Assembly: GCA_021784375.1 (NCBI GenBank)
Contig: JAJXSV010000001.1
Coordinates: 1-52,993 of the forward strand
Source of the DNA: Actinomycetes bacterium
Lineage (GTDB): Bacteria > Actinomycetota > Actinomycetes > S36-B12 > UBA5976
Reading direction: 5' to 3'
Length of the DNA stretch: 52,993 nucleotides
Made by a program: the position numbers and the translations under genes. Below are positions 33,170 through 41,902 of the stretch, piece by piece. Below the pieces are notes generated by a model. That model made no database searches. It worked only from the letters and a program-made list of their open reading frames with translations, and was not told where the DNA came from. Every line of letters begins with the position of its first letter. Within the stretch, counting starts at the first letter, position 1.

Positions 33170-35053
33170 TTGCAACCCACCCTTGAGCATGTCGGCTATG
33201 ACGGCGACGACCTCGGGAGTCGGCACTCTTCCGCCTTCACTGCCTTCCGGGTGTGGGCGCCGAGTGCGAGCGACGTCCAGCTCGTCCTGTTCCGCAACGG
33301 CGTCGAGGAGCACCCGATGGGTGCCGATCGTGGTGGCAGTTGGACGGCGAGCATCGACGGGGACCTGCACGGCGTCGAGTACATGTTCCGGGCCAACATC
33401 AACGGCGCCTGGCGCGATTCCATCGACCCCAACGGCCGGGCCTCCACCATCAACGCGGGCCACAGTGTCGTCGTCGATCTGGGGCGGACGAACCCGGCTC
33501 GCTGGACCACGGACAAGCCGGCCTTCAGTGGTGAGGCAGTCGACGCGGTCTTCTACGAGCTGCACACGCGGGACTTCTCCATCGACCCCGAATCCGGGAT
33601 CGCGCAGGCGCATCGTGGCAAGTGGCTGGCCTTCACGGAGCACGGGACGCAGACGCCCTCGGGGAATCGCAGCGGCATCGACCCCATTCGCGAACTCGGC
33701 GTCACGCACGTGCAACTGCTGCCCATCTACGACTTCGGCTCCGTCGATGAGCATGACGCCGCGCAGTACAACTGGGGCTACGACCCGGTGCAGTACAACG
33801 TGCCCGACGGCAGCTACTCGACGGATGCAGCGAACCCGTTCTCGCGCATCACGGAGCTGAAGCAGGCCATCCAGTCGTTGCACGACGACGGGCTGCGGGT
33901 CGTGATGGACGTGGTGTACAACCACGTCTTCGACGCCGCCTCACACCCCTTCGAGAAGCTGGCACCCGGTGTGTTCTTCCGCTGCCATGCCGACGGCAGT
34001 TACGGGAATGCGAGCGCGTGCGGCAACGAGATCGCCTCCGAGCACCCCATGGTGCGCAAGTTCATCGTGGAGTCGGTCGCATACTGGGCGCGCGAGTACC
34101 ACCTCGACGGCTTCCGCTTCGACCTCATGGGCATCCTCGACGTGGAGACCATGCGCCAGGTACGTGCGGTGCTCGACGCCATCGATCCCACGATCCTGGT
34201 GGTCGGCGAGGGTTGGTCCATGGGCGACCTCCTGCCAGAGCAGGACCGCGCCGACGTGAACAACGCTGAGGACCTGCCACGCATCGGATTCTTCAACGAT
34301 GTCCTGCGCGACGGCGTCAAGGGCTCGGTCTTCCATCACGCCGATCGCGGGTACGTGCAGGGAGCCCTGGCCTCGCGCGCCGATGTGCTCGACGGCATCG
34401 TCGGCAACGTGCGCTTCAGCGAATCGATCGGCGGCAACTGGGGTGAGGTGGCACCCGGTCAGGTCGTGAACTACGTGGAGGCGCACGACAACATGACGTT
34501 GGCCGACAAGCTGGCCGCGAGCATGCCTGATGCGCCCGTCGACGAGCAGGCGCGGGCCTTCCGGCTCGCGACCTCGATCGTGCTGCTCTCCCAGGGCATG
34601 CCCTTCCTGCATGCGGGCCAGGAGTTCATGCGTTCCAAGTCCGGCGACGAGAACAGCTACGCCTCCGGTGATGAGGTGAACGCCCTGCGCTGGGAGCAGC
34701 GCGTGCGTCGCTTCGAGTTGGTCGAGTACGTGCGCGGCCTGATCGCCCTGCGGAGGGCCCATCCGGCGTTCCGCATGCGCAGCGCTGACGACATCAGACA
34801 CCACCTGCGCTTCCTCGACAGCGAGCCATCGATCATCGCCTACGTCCTCGACGGCGTGGCCACGCACGACACGTGGACGGAGATCGTGGTGGCCCACAAC
34901 GCGGCCACGCAGCCGGTGACACTCGCGCTTCCCAGCCGTGCCATGTGGGGCATCGTGGTCGACGGGTGGCGCGCGGGCTACACGGTGCCGATGCGCGAGG
35001 CCGCTTCCAGCGTCGAGGTGGCCGAGCAGTCGACCATGGTGCTGTTCCGCTGA
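33170..35053 (+). CDS. pulA: Type I pullulanase / debranching enzyme (GH13, CBM48)
   Basis: Hydrolyses alpha-1,6 branches of glycogen, pullulan or limit dextrins. The 627-residue protein has an N-terminal CBM48-like domain (FRVWAPSASDVQLVLF), then the GH13 barrel with the type I pullulanase signature YNWGYDP near residue 200. Catalytic residues are the nucleophile Asp in RFDLMG near 315, the acid Glu in VVGEGW near 345 and the transition-state Asp in EAHDNMT near 439. No signal peptide is visible, so it is probably intracellular and works on glycogen. TTG 33170 is favoured by GAAGGG 6 bases upstream and a TATCGT box at 33139; the upstream extension to 33095 would overlap the divergent gene. 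The symbol is by family. Confidence 0.88.
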   Translation: MQPTLEHVGYDGDDLGSRHSSAFTAFRVWAPSASDVQLVLFRNGVEEHPMGADRGGSWTASIDGDLHGVEYMFRANINGAWRDSIDPNGRASTINAGHSVVVDLGRTNPARWTTDKPAFSGEAVDAVFYELHTRDFSIDPESGIAQAHRGKWLAFTEHGTQTPSGNRSGIDPIRELGVTHVQLLPIYDFGSVDEHDAAQYNWGYDPVQYNVPDGSYSTDAANPFSRITELKQAIQSLHDDGLRVVMDVVYNHVFDAASHPFEKLAPGVFFRCHADGSYGNASACGNEIASEHPMVRKFIVESVAYWAREYHLDGFRFDLMGILDVETMRQVRAVLDAIDPTILVVGEGWSMGDLLPEQDRADVNNAEDLPRIGFFNDVLRDGVKGSVFHHADRGYVQGALASRADVLDGIVGNVRFSESIGGNWGEVAPGQVVNYVEAHDNMTLADKLAASMPDAPVDEQARAFRLATSIVLLSQGMPFLHAGQEFMRSKSGDENSYASGDEVNALRWEQRVRRFELVEYVRGLIALRRAHPAFRMRSADDIRHHLRFLDSEPSIIAYVLDGVATHDTWTEIVVAHNAATQPVTLALPSRAMWGIVVDGWRAGYTVPMREAASSVEVAEQSTMVLFR

Positions 35054-35077
35054 TCGTCGCCTCGCCCCGCGGGCTCC

Positions 35078-37633
35078 TCACAGCACGCGGATGACCCGGT
35101 TCCGACCGGTGCTCTTGGCCTCGTACATCGCTGCGTCGGCACGGGCGATGAGGGCATCGGGGCCCTCGCCGTCCGCCACCGTGGTCACGCCGATGCTCAT
35201 GGAGCAGTGGACGACGCCGTCCGGTGTGCTGATGGGCTCGGCCGCACTGGCGCGAAGCTTCTCCGCGACGAGCAGCGCGGAGTCGGGATCGGCAAGGCCC
35301 TGCAGGACCACCATGATCTCGTCGCCGCCCATGCGCGCGACGATGTCGGAGGTGCGCACGCAATCACGGGTGCGCTGAGCCAGGGTGCGGAGCACCTCAT
35401 CACCTGCGGCATGGCCGAGCGTGTCATTCACCTGCTTGAAGTGGTCGACGTCGCAGAACAGCACGGCGGTGTGCTCGCCCGGCGTCCGCAGCGTGCTGGT
35501 GGCGTAGGCCAGTCGGCGCAGGGCCTCGCCGCGATTCAGCAGCCCCGTGAGGTCATCGAAGCGGGCCAGTCGGTCGAGCACCTGCTCCGCCGCCACCTCC
35601 GCATCGACGAGGCGCATGGAGCAGATGGCCCCGTCGACCACGCCCTCGGGGTTGTGATACTGCTTGGCGTGCGCCTCGATCCAATGGAACACGCCATGGT
35701 TGTCGAGCACCCGCACCCTGCTCACGACCGTTTCCCCCTGCCGTACGCGGACCAGGCCTTCCATGTACACCGACAGGTCATCGGGGTGCATGATGACGGT
35801 GACGTCCCGTCCGATCCAGGCGTCCACGTCATCGCCGAGCGCGTCGGTCACGGAGGGTGAGATCCAGGAGATGATGCCGTCGCGCAGGCGGAACACGACG
35901 TCAGCGGTGTTCTCCGCCAGCAGCCGGTAGTGCTCCTCGGAGGCGGCAATGGCCACTGCCGATTCACGGCGCTCGGTCACATTGCGCCAGGTCACGCTGA
36001 GTCGGTCACCCGGGACACGACGGCCGCGGATGTCGAGGAAGCGCATGGCCCCGTGCACGTCGGCCACGGGGAAGTCGTCGACCGCGAGTTTCTCGCCCGA
36101 GACCATGGCCTTGACGTAGAGCTCGAACAGGCCCGATGCCCTGACGGCTGGCCGCAACTTCCCCACGTGCTGTCCGATCAGCTGCTCGCGGGTGTCGCCC
36201 ACATAGACGCAGGCCGCGTCGTTCAGGTCGATGTACTCGAAGTCTGTGATCGCGCCGTCCTCGTCGCGCACCGCCTTGAAGAGCACCAGCGGGTCGAGCA
36301 GCGCCTGCATGTTCACGGCCAGCAACTCACGTTCGGCCGCCAGGTCCTCGCGGGCGGAGTGTTCGGCGGCGATGTCGCGCCAGTTGGCGATGCGCCCGAG
36401 GACCCGTCCCGAGGGGTCCCACTCCGGCCCGATGAGGCCGCTCATCCACAGGTACTCGCCGTCCGAGCGGCGCCAGCGCGCCTCCATGCGCTGCGGCTTG
36501 CCCGCGGCGACGCGCAGCAGTGCGCTCTCCACCGAGGGACGGTCCTCGGGATGGATGAGGTCGACGCCGTGCTCACCGATGAGTTCCGAGGGTCTCCAGC
36601 CGAGGGTACGCTCGACGGAGTCGGAGACCCAGTCGATGCGTCCGTAGGGCGGACCGGTGATGATGACGTCTGATCCGTTCTCGGCAAGCAGTCGGTAGCG
36701 CTGCTCCGAGGCCCGCAGGGCCTCGGTGAGCGCCGCTTGCCGAAGCAGGCTGCGCTGCTGCTCGCTGCTCACCGCGAAGACCGCCGTCCCCACCACCAAC
36801 GCGGCGAACAGGTCGCTGAGCACGATGGCGACCCGGTCGGGGGCGCCGAGGTCGCTCAGGGCCTGTGCGCCGAGCAGAAGCAGGAGCGGAAGGGCCAGGA
36901 ACACCAAGAGCAACCGTGTGATCGACACGCGATCAGGACGGGCGGTGAGCAGGGCCATCGGTCGCCGGTCCGGTCGTACCGCGAAGGCCGCCACCCCGAT
37001 GAGCAGCATGCACAGAGCTGTCACGAAGGCCATGCCCGTCGAGGTGTCGAACTCGAAGATGCCGGTGGCGCCGGCTGCATAGCCGACCAGCCGGACGAAG
37101 GCCGGGAACATGGCGAGGGCCGTGAAGACCTGGGAGAAGAACTCCGCGTGATGGCGATCGCTGCGCAACTGCAGCAATGCCAGGGCCATCGACACCACCG
37201 CGACCACCGTGGCCGGGGCCGGCCGTCCCGGGTGGGCGGAACCCACATGCGTGACGGCGTCGCCGAACCACCAGGTGTCGAAGCCCCACGAACTGCCCGT
37301 TGCATACTCCACGAGCATGAGGAATGCGATCAGGCCCGCTGCTGCGGCCAGCACTCGTCCTCGGGTGTGGGCCGACGTCGCCTCCGGCGTCTGTGCGTGT
37401 GCGGCGGCTGCCAGCAGGAACAGCATGGCGGACGCCCACGGCGTGAGGACCACCCAGGTGGGCGCGAGGCGCGTGAGCAGCGTGCTGCCGATGGCCCATC
37501 CGATCCAGTCGAGGATCGCCACGGCCATGACCGTGGCGACGCACAGGCGGATGAGCCACACGCGCCCGGGGGCATCACGGAATGCAGCGGTCGGTTGCTC
37601 GCCGGCCCCGGCCCCTGATGGCCCCTGCGTCAT
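35078..37633 (-). CDS. Membrane-anchored multi-PAS GGDEF protein
   Basis: An 851-residue protein. The N-terminal 300 residues hold about 8 hydrophobic helices forming a MASE-like membrane sensor. Three PAS domains follow (about 320-440, 450-570 and 580-700; RYRLLAENGSDVIITG and HYRLLAENTADVVFRL open the first and third). The C-terminal GGDEF domain begins at DDLTGLLNRGEALRRL and has MGGDEIMVVL near residue 768, with Ile in place of the last Phe of GGDEF. An RxxD inhibitory site was not seen. It is probably a diguanylate cyclase if the F-to-I change is tolerated. ATG 37633 is chosen because TACCAT ends 7 bases upstream. It is divergent from another GGDEF gene. Confidence 0.88.
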   Translation of the reverse strand: MTQGPSGAGAGEQPTAAFRDAPGRVWLIRLCVATVMAVAILDWIGWAIGSTLLTRLAPTWVVLTPWASAMLFLLAAAAHAQTPEATSAHTRGRVLAAAAGLIAFLMLVEYATGSSWGFDTWWFGDAVTHVGSAHPGRPAPATVVAVVSMALALLQLRSDRHHAEFFSQVFTALAMFPAFVRLVGYAAGATGIFEFDTSTGMAFVTALCMLLIGVAAFAVRPDRRPMALLTARPDRVSITRLLLVFLALPLLLLLGAQALSDLGAPDRVAIVLSDLFAALVVGTAVFAVSSEQQRSLLRQAALTEALRASEQRYRLLAENGSDVIITGPPYGRIDWVSDSVERTLGWRPSELIGEHGVDLIHPEDRPSVESALLRVAAGKPQRMEARWRRSDGEYLWMSGLIGPEWDPSGRVLGRIANWRDIAAEHSAREDLAAERELLAVNMQALLDPLVLFKAVRDEDGAITDFEYIDLNDAACVYVGDTREQLIGQHVGKLRPAVRASGLFELYVKAMVSGEKLAVDDFPVADVHGAMRFLDIRGRRVPGDRLSVTWRNVTERRESAVAIAASEEHYRLLAENTADVVFRLRDGIISWISPSVTDALGDDVDAWIGRDVTVIMHPDDLSVYMEGLVRVRQGETVVSRVRVLDNHGVFHWIEAHAKQYHNPEGVVDGAICSMRLVDAEVAAEQVLDRLARFDDLTGLLNRGEALRRLAYATSTLRTPGEHTAVLFCDVDHFKQVNDTLGHAAGDEVLRTLAQRTRDCVRTSDIVARMGGDEIMVVLQGLADPDSALLVAEKLRASAAEPISTPDGVVHCSMSIGVTTVADGEGPDALIARADAAMYEAKSTGRNRVIRVL

Positions 37634-37640
37634 GGCCTGA

Positions 37641-37646
37641 ATGGTA
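37641..37646 (-). promoter_or_regulatory. -10 box TACCAT of a leaderless GGDEF promoter
   Basis: TACCAT on the minus strand ends 7 bases before ATG 37633. Confidence 0.45.
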
Positions 37647-37725
37647 GGCGGCGGGCCTTTCACGCGGCCGTAGCAGTCTGTGCGTGTTCGCCGGTCGCTC
37701 CGCCGGGAGGGCCGGTCGTCGCGGC

Positions 37726-37731
37726 TATCCT
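37726..37731 (+). promoter_or_regulatory. -10 box TATCCT of a leaderless GGDEF promoter
   Basis: TATCCT ends 6 bases before GTG 37738 and selects this start over the longer frame from 37684. Confidence 0.5.
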
Positions 37732-37737
37732 CCGTTC

Positions 37738-38724
37738 GTGGGCATACGCGACTGGATCCGGCCGGTCACCGAAGACTCGGCGCCCTTCATCCTGCGCGAC
37801 CTGGGCGGCTTCGCCGGACCGGTGTGGATGCTCGCGCTCATCACCGGCGTGAAGTCACTCGGCACCGCACTCACGATCACCTTCGGGCAGCGGGAGGCTG
37901 CGCTTTCGCAGTACGCCGCCGCCATCGTGCTGGGCCTCATCGCGGTCGTGCTCATCAACCCCTGGCACCGGCTGCCCAAGTGGCTGCTGCACGCCACCCT
38001 GAGCATGTGCGCGGTGCTCGTGTGCTGGATGCTGCTCACCGCGGGGAACCGCGGGAACACACTCGGGCAGTCGCTCATGGTGGTCGCCCTCGTGGTCTAC
38101 GCAGCCATGTGGTTCCCGCGCCATCAGGCTCAGCTCCACATCATCAGCCTGCTCGTCGCATCGGCCATCGGCATCTTCGGGCGGTGGCCGTTCAAGGATG
38201 CATTCGCGCTGTGGGGCCCCACGGCCATGACTGCGGTGCTGCTCGCGTGGATGCTGCGCACGCTCGTGTTGCGCATCCAGACGCTGGCGGTGCGCGACGA
38301 CCTCACCAAGGTGTGGAACCGCACCGGCCTGGTGTCGGTCATCGACCACAGCGCCGTGGCAGACGGGACGCCCAGCAATGCCATGGTCGTCGTCGACCTC
38401 GATGACTTCAAGCGCGTGAACGACGAGCGCGGCCACGCCGCGGGCGATGCCCTGCTCGTGCAGGTGGCGGAAGCGCTGCTGTCACATCTGCGCCCGCAGG
38501 ACAGCGTCGTGCGCACGGGGGGCGACGAATTCCTCCTGCTGCTCCCGGCCACCTCGGCCCCGGCCGCGACGAAGGTCCTGGAACGCGTGCTGCCCCTGCT
38601 GCCGATCGGCGCCTCGTACGGCGTCGCAGAGTGGCGCAGTGCAGCGGACTTCGACGCGGCTCATGCGCAGGCCGATGCGGAGATGTACCTGCGCAAGGCC
38701 AGCCGCGCGGAGCGCCCGGAGTGA
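37738..38724 (+). CDS. Membrane diguanylate cyclase (GGDEF)
   Basis: A 328-residue protein with about six hydrophobic helices in the first 170 residues, followed directly by one GGDEF domain. The domain opens with VRDDLTKVWNRTGL, has VVDLDDFKRVNDERGHAAGDALL, and the canonical active-site loop RTGGDEFLLLLP near residue 260. All residues needed for c-di-GMP synthesis appear present. There is no PAS or other recognised input, so the membrane part presumably senses or anchors. The GTG start is supported by the -10 box. It is divergent from the larger PAS-GGDEF gene (104 bases between starts), so the pair may share control. It converges with the ABC permease. Confidence 0.88.
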   Translation: MGIRDWIRPVTEDSAPFILRDLGGFAGPVWMLALITGVKSLGTALTITFGQREAALSQYAAAIVLGLIAVVLINPWHRLPKWLLHATLSMCAVLVCWMLLTAGNRGNTLGQSLMVVALVVYAAMWFPRHQAQLHIISLLVASAIGIFGRWPFKDAFALWGPTAMTAVLLAWMLRTLVLRIQTLAVRDDLTKVWNRTGLVSVIDHSAVADGTPSNAMVVVDLDDFKRVNDERGHAAGDALLVQVAEALLSHLRPQDSVVRTGGDEFLLLLPATSAPAATKVLERVLPLLPIGASYGVAEWRSAADFDAAHAQADAEMYLRKASRAERPE

Positions 38725-38742
38725 TCGCGGCCCGGCTGTCGA

Positions 38743-40347
38743 CTAGGGCGTGGCCAGGTCCCGTCGGCGGAAACCCGCGAAGGCGACGGAGAGCAGTGTC
38801 GCCACCAACAGGCTGAGCCAGATGGTCGGTGTCCACAGCATCGGGGTAGCCGGCATTCGCGGCACGTGCGTGTACGGCGAGAGATCCATGAGCAGCGACG
38901 GCCACTTGAACATGGGACCGAATTCCGCGATGAGCACGGTGCCGCCAGCAAGCACCCAGCCGAGGTAGGAGAGCGTCGGCGCCAGCGCGAGCACCACGAA
39001 TGCGACTGCCATGACCACCCAGACCGCGGGCAGGTAGACCAAGGTGCGGGCCAGCGCGTCGAGCAGGCCGCCATGCTCGCCGGTCTGCAGGGCGTTGCCG
39101 ATCCAGAAGGCGAACCCGACGACCGCCTGCAGCAGCGCCGAGCCGAGCATGGCCACGGCCACGTTGGCGCCGAGCAGTCGCGAATGCGAGACCGATCCGG
39201 CGAGCAGCGGCTCCACGCGGCCGGCCTGCTCCTCACTGCCCAGCCGACGCGCCAGCAGCACGGCACAGACGCCGGTCATCAACGACACGAATCCGAGTTC
39301 GAAGACCATGAACGAGGCAAGGGGGTCCGATGTTCCGGCAACCGTCTCCAGCCACTTCCGCATCGAATTGCTCTCGAGGAACCTGCTCGCCGTCGATGCC
39401 ACTGCGCCCAGGAGCATCCCCATGAACAGGTAGCTCAAGGTCAGGCCCAACAGCAGTCCGCGCTGCAGCCGCATGGCCAGCGCGAACGGCGATCGCAGTG
39501 TCGCCCGCGCGCGCGGCCTGCCGGGCCGCTGCGGCACCAGACCGGCATCAAGATCACGTTGGCGGGCGAGGGCGAATGCGGCCACGACCAGAGCGATGAT
39601 GGCCAGCGCGAACAGCGGCAGCACCCCCCAGTGGTCGCCGCTGAAGGCCCTCACCTGGTCTTGCCAGCCGACCGCGGAGAGCCATGTCCACCACGCCGCG
39701 GTGGTCGTCGTGCCGGCCGCGTCGGCGCTTCCGCGCAGGAGCCAGGCGGCGGCGAGCCCGATGAATGCGAGGACATTCGAGGCGCGCGCCGCCTGCGTGA
39801 GTTGCGCGGTGAGTCCGGCGATCGCGCCGAAGGTGAGGCCGCACAACGAGGCCGAGGCGGCGAAGGCCCAGGCGCTGCCCGCGGGCAGCCCAGAGGCCGA
39901 CACGCCGAAGCCGTTGACGAGGCAGAACACGGTCATCACCATGGCCACCAGCGTGAGTGCGGACGCCAGTGGTGCCCACTTGCCCACGACCAGTGAGCCC
40001 ACGAGTTCGAGACGTCCGGACTCCTCTTCCGTGCGCGTGTGCCGGGTCACGATGAGGATGGCGAGGATGCCGGCGAAGATGCCGCCGAAGCCGATGGGCT
40101 TCATCATGGCGACCGCACCCAGCGATTGCGGATCCCAGACCCTGCCGTACATGACCATCAACGCGGGCAGGCCGTTGATGGCCGCGGCCGCATCGAGGCG
40201 GGACTGCATGCTCGGGTAGAGGGCGACAGCTGCCGCGGTGCCGCCCACCGTGTAAGCGAGGTAGGCCGCCATCCAGGCGGGGAGCATGACGCGATCACGG
40301 CGGCAGGCGAATCGAAGCAGCGCGCGAGTGCCGGCGAATGCAGACAC
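38743..40347 (-). CDS. ABC-2-type exporter permease
   Basis: A 534-residue integral membrane protein with about 12 hydrophobic helices, equivalent to two fused six-helix ABC-2 halves (a second half starts near residue 290, FALAMRLQRGLLLGLTLSYLFMGMLLG). Its repeated TEEESGRLELVGSLVVGKW and GSEEQAGRVEPLLAGSVSHSR are the E-E-x-x-GRxE loops found in TnrB-like antibiotic-export permeases of actinobacteria. It partners with the ATPase encoded immediately upstream, whose stop is 2 bases from its GTG start. The export substrate is unknown; an antibiotic-type compound is the usual assumption. Confidence 0.85.
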   Translation of the reverse strand: MSAFAGTRALLRFACRRDRVMLPAWMAAYLAYTVGGTAAAVALYPSMQSRLDAAAAINGLPALMVMYGRVWDPQSLGAVAMMKPIGFGGIFAGILAILIVTRHTRTEEESGRLELVGSLVVGKWAPLASALTLVAMVMTVFCLVNGFGVSASGLPAGSAWAFAASASLCGLTFGAIAGLTAQLTQAARASNVLAFIGLAAAWLLRGSADAAGTTTTAAWWTWLSAVGWQDQVRAFSGDHWGVLPLFALAIIALVVAAFALARQRDLDAGLVPQRPGRPRARATLRSPFALAMRLQRGLLLGLTLSYLFMGMLLGAVASTASRFLESNSMRKWLETVAGTSDPLASFMVFELGFVSLMTGVCAVLLARRLGSEEQAGRVEPLLAGSVSHSRLLGANVAVAMLGSALLQAVVGFAFWIGNALQTGEHGGLLDALARTLVYLPAVWVVMAVAFVVLALAPTLSYLGWVLAGGTVLIAEFGPMFKWPSLLMDLSPYTHVPRMPATPMLWTPTIWLSLLVATLLSVAFAGFRRRDLATP

Positions 40348-40349
40348 GG

Positions 40350-41234
40350 TTAGGCCTCGCGGTAATGGGAGAGGAACAGCTCTTCGAGGGTCGGCGGTTG
40401 CGTCGCGAGCGAGACGATCCCGAATCGCTGCAGCGCAGTCAGGAAGCCGTCGAGTGCGTGTTGTTCGACCTTGCAGGTGATCTGGCGGCCGGTGACCAAG
40501 CAGTCGTGTACGCCGTCGATGGTGTGGAGCCCGACTGGGACCTCGCGCAACTCGGCGATGACGCTGGTGCGCGTGAGATGGCGCATGGCCGCCAAGCTGC
40601 CGGTCTCCACGATGCGGCCCGCGCGGATGATGCTGATGCGATCGGACAGGGCCTCGGCCTCACTCAGGATATGGCTCGAGAGCAGCACGGTGCGGCCGTC
40701 GCCCCTCCACTCGGCCACCACTTCGCGGAACATGCGCTCCATGAGGGGATCGAGGCCGCTCGTCGGCTCGTCGAGCAGCAGCAGGTCCACCTTCGATGCG
40801 AGCGCCGCGATGAGCGCGACCTTCTGACGGTTGCCCTTGGAGTAGGTGCGCGTCTTCCTGCTGGGGTCGAGGTCGAAGCGTGCGATCAGCGCAGCGCGGC
40901 GCTGCTCATCGAGACCGCCTCGGAGGCGCCCCAGCAGGTCGATGACCTCGCCGCCGGTGAGACCGGGCCACAGGGCGACATCGCCCGGAACGTACGCAAG
41001 CCGCTTGTGCAACTCGACGGCATCCCGCCAGGGGTCGAGGCCGAGCACGGTGGCGCTCCCCGAGTCCGCGCGGAGCAGCCCGAGCAGGCAGCGCAGGGTC
41101 GTCGTCTTCCCCGCGCCGTTGGGGCCCAGGAAACCGTGCACCTCGCCCGCGGCGACCTTCAGATCCAATCCGTCGAGTGCTCGCGTCGCACCGAAATCCT
41201 TGTGCAGGTCCTTGACGTCGATGACATCGGTCAT
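40350..41234 (-). CDS. ABC exporter ATP-binding protein
   Basis: A 294-residue cytoplasmic ATPase that would power the permease encoded just downstream. Walker A is GPNGAGKTT (37-45), the signature helix is a degenerate YSKGNRQK in place of LSGGQ, Walker B is [13 protein letters not shown], and the H-loop follows in [11 protein letters not shown]. The degenerate signature is usual for this drug-export subfamily. The C-terminal 80 residues are a substrate-class accessory domain ending in [16 protein letters not shown] 41234 is chosen because TACTGT ends 7 bases upstream; a longer frame to 41339 is a shadow of the nucleosidase. Confidence 0.93.
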   Translation of the reverse strand: MTDVIDVKDLHKDFGATRALDGLDLKVAAGEVHGFLGPNGAGKTTTLRCLLGLLRADSGSATVLGLDPWRDAVELHKRLAYVPGDVALWPGLTGGEVIDLLGRLRGGLDEQRRAALIARFDLDPSRKTRTYSKGNRQKVALIAALASKVDLLLLDEPTSGLDPLMERMFREVVAEWRGDGRTVLLSSHILSEAEALSDRISIIRAGRIVETGSLAAMRHLTRTSVIAELREVPVGLHTIDGVHDCLVTGRQITCKVEQHALDGFLTALQRFGIVSLATQPPTLEELFLSHYREA

Positions 41235-41241
41235 GCGCGAC

Positions 41242-41247
41242 ACAGTA
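41242..41247 (-). promoter_or_regulatory. -10 box TACTGT of the leaderless ABC exporter promoter
   Basis: TACTGT on the minus strand ends 7 bases before ATG 41234. Confidence 0.45.
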
Positions 41248-41275
41248 CGCGCGGGCCTCGCTGGATGAGCTCGAT

Positions 41276-41845
41276 TCAGACGTGATCTCGCACCCACGCG
41301 GCGAGCTGGTGGGAGCAGTGCGTGACCGAGTCGGCCCACGAATGGGCAGCGGACTCATCAGCCTGGTCGCTCACGTGCTTGACCATGGTGAGTGCGACTC
41401 CGCCGATTGCTGCAGCCTTGGCGATGGCGTAGCCCTCCATGTCGACGATGTCCGCGACGACGGCCAGCAACTCCCGGTCGGCGCTGTCGGAGATGAAGCG
41501 ATCACCGGTGGCGAGGATCATGCCCTCGCGGGCGAGGTTGATGGGCAGGCTGCAGTGGACGTCCGCGATGGCGAAGATCGAGGCGTCGTCGATGTCATGC
41601 TCGATCACGCTGCGGACGAGGTGGGTGCCTTGGACATGCTCCTTGAGGCCACCCGCGGTGCCCAGGTTGATGAGTTCGCGTGGGCGGGTGGCATTGATGG
41701 CCGTGGCGACGGCGACTGCCGCGTTGACCTTTCCGGCACCTGTCACCAGCATGGGCAGCCCCAACTCGCGGAGTGCGATGGCCTCCAGTTCCAGCGCCAC
41801 CACGAGCAGCGGCTCATTCGCTGAGATGCGCCCGTGCAACTGCAT
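41276..41845 (-). CDS. Methylthioadenosine / S-adenosylhomocysteine nucleosidase-like protein
   Basis: Phosphorylase-fold nucleosidase that would release adenine from MTA or SAH in the methyl cycle. At 189 residues it is shorter than the usual 230. Key residues are present: a glutamate-rich start (VALELEA), the GTAGGL ribose loop, [12 protein letters not shown] with the substrate Glu, and [10 protein letters not shown] with the catalytic Asp. Helices between these are trimmed. ATG 41845 is supported by TAGCCT ending 6 bases upstream. It is divergent from a damaged esterase gene and upstream of the ABC exporter on the same strand, with 41 bases between. A purine nucleoside phosphorylase role is possible, but the motifs favour MTAN. 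Confidence 0.82.
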   Translation of the reverse strand: MQLHGRISANEPLLVVALELEAIALRELGLPMLVTGAGKVNAAVAVATAINATRPRELINLGTAGGLKEHVQGTHLVRSVIEHDIDDASIFAIADVHCSLPINLAREGMILATGDRFISDSADRELLAVVADIVDMEGYAIAKAAAIGGVALTMVKHVSDQADESAAHSWADSVTHCSHQLAAWVRDHV

Positions 41846-41851
41846 GGCACA

Positions 41852-41857
41852 AGGCTA
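41852..41857 (-). promoter_or_regulatory. -10 box TAGCCT of the leaderless nucleosidase promoter
   Basis: TAGCCT on the minus strand ends 6 bases before ATG 41845. Confidence 0.5.
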
Positions 41858-41890
41858 GTCAGCGGGGGAGACGGGCTCGGTTCCACTCGC

Positions 41891-41896
41891 TACGTT
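41891..41896 (+). promoter_or_regulatory. -10 box TACGTT of the esterase-remnant promoter
   Basis: TACGTT ends 6 bases before GTG 41903, the same hexamer and distance as at radA; it appears intact although the gene is internally deleted. Confidence 0.5.
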
Positions 41897-41902
41897 GCGA
41901 GG

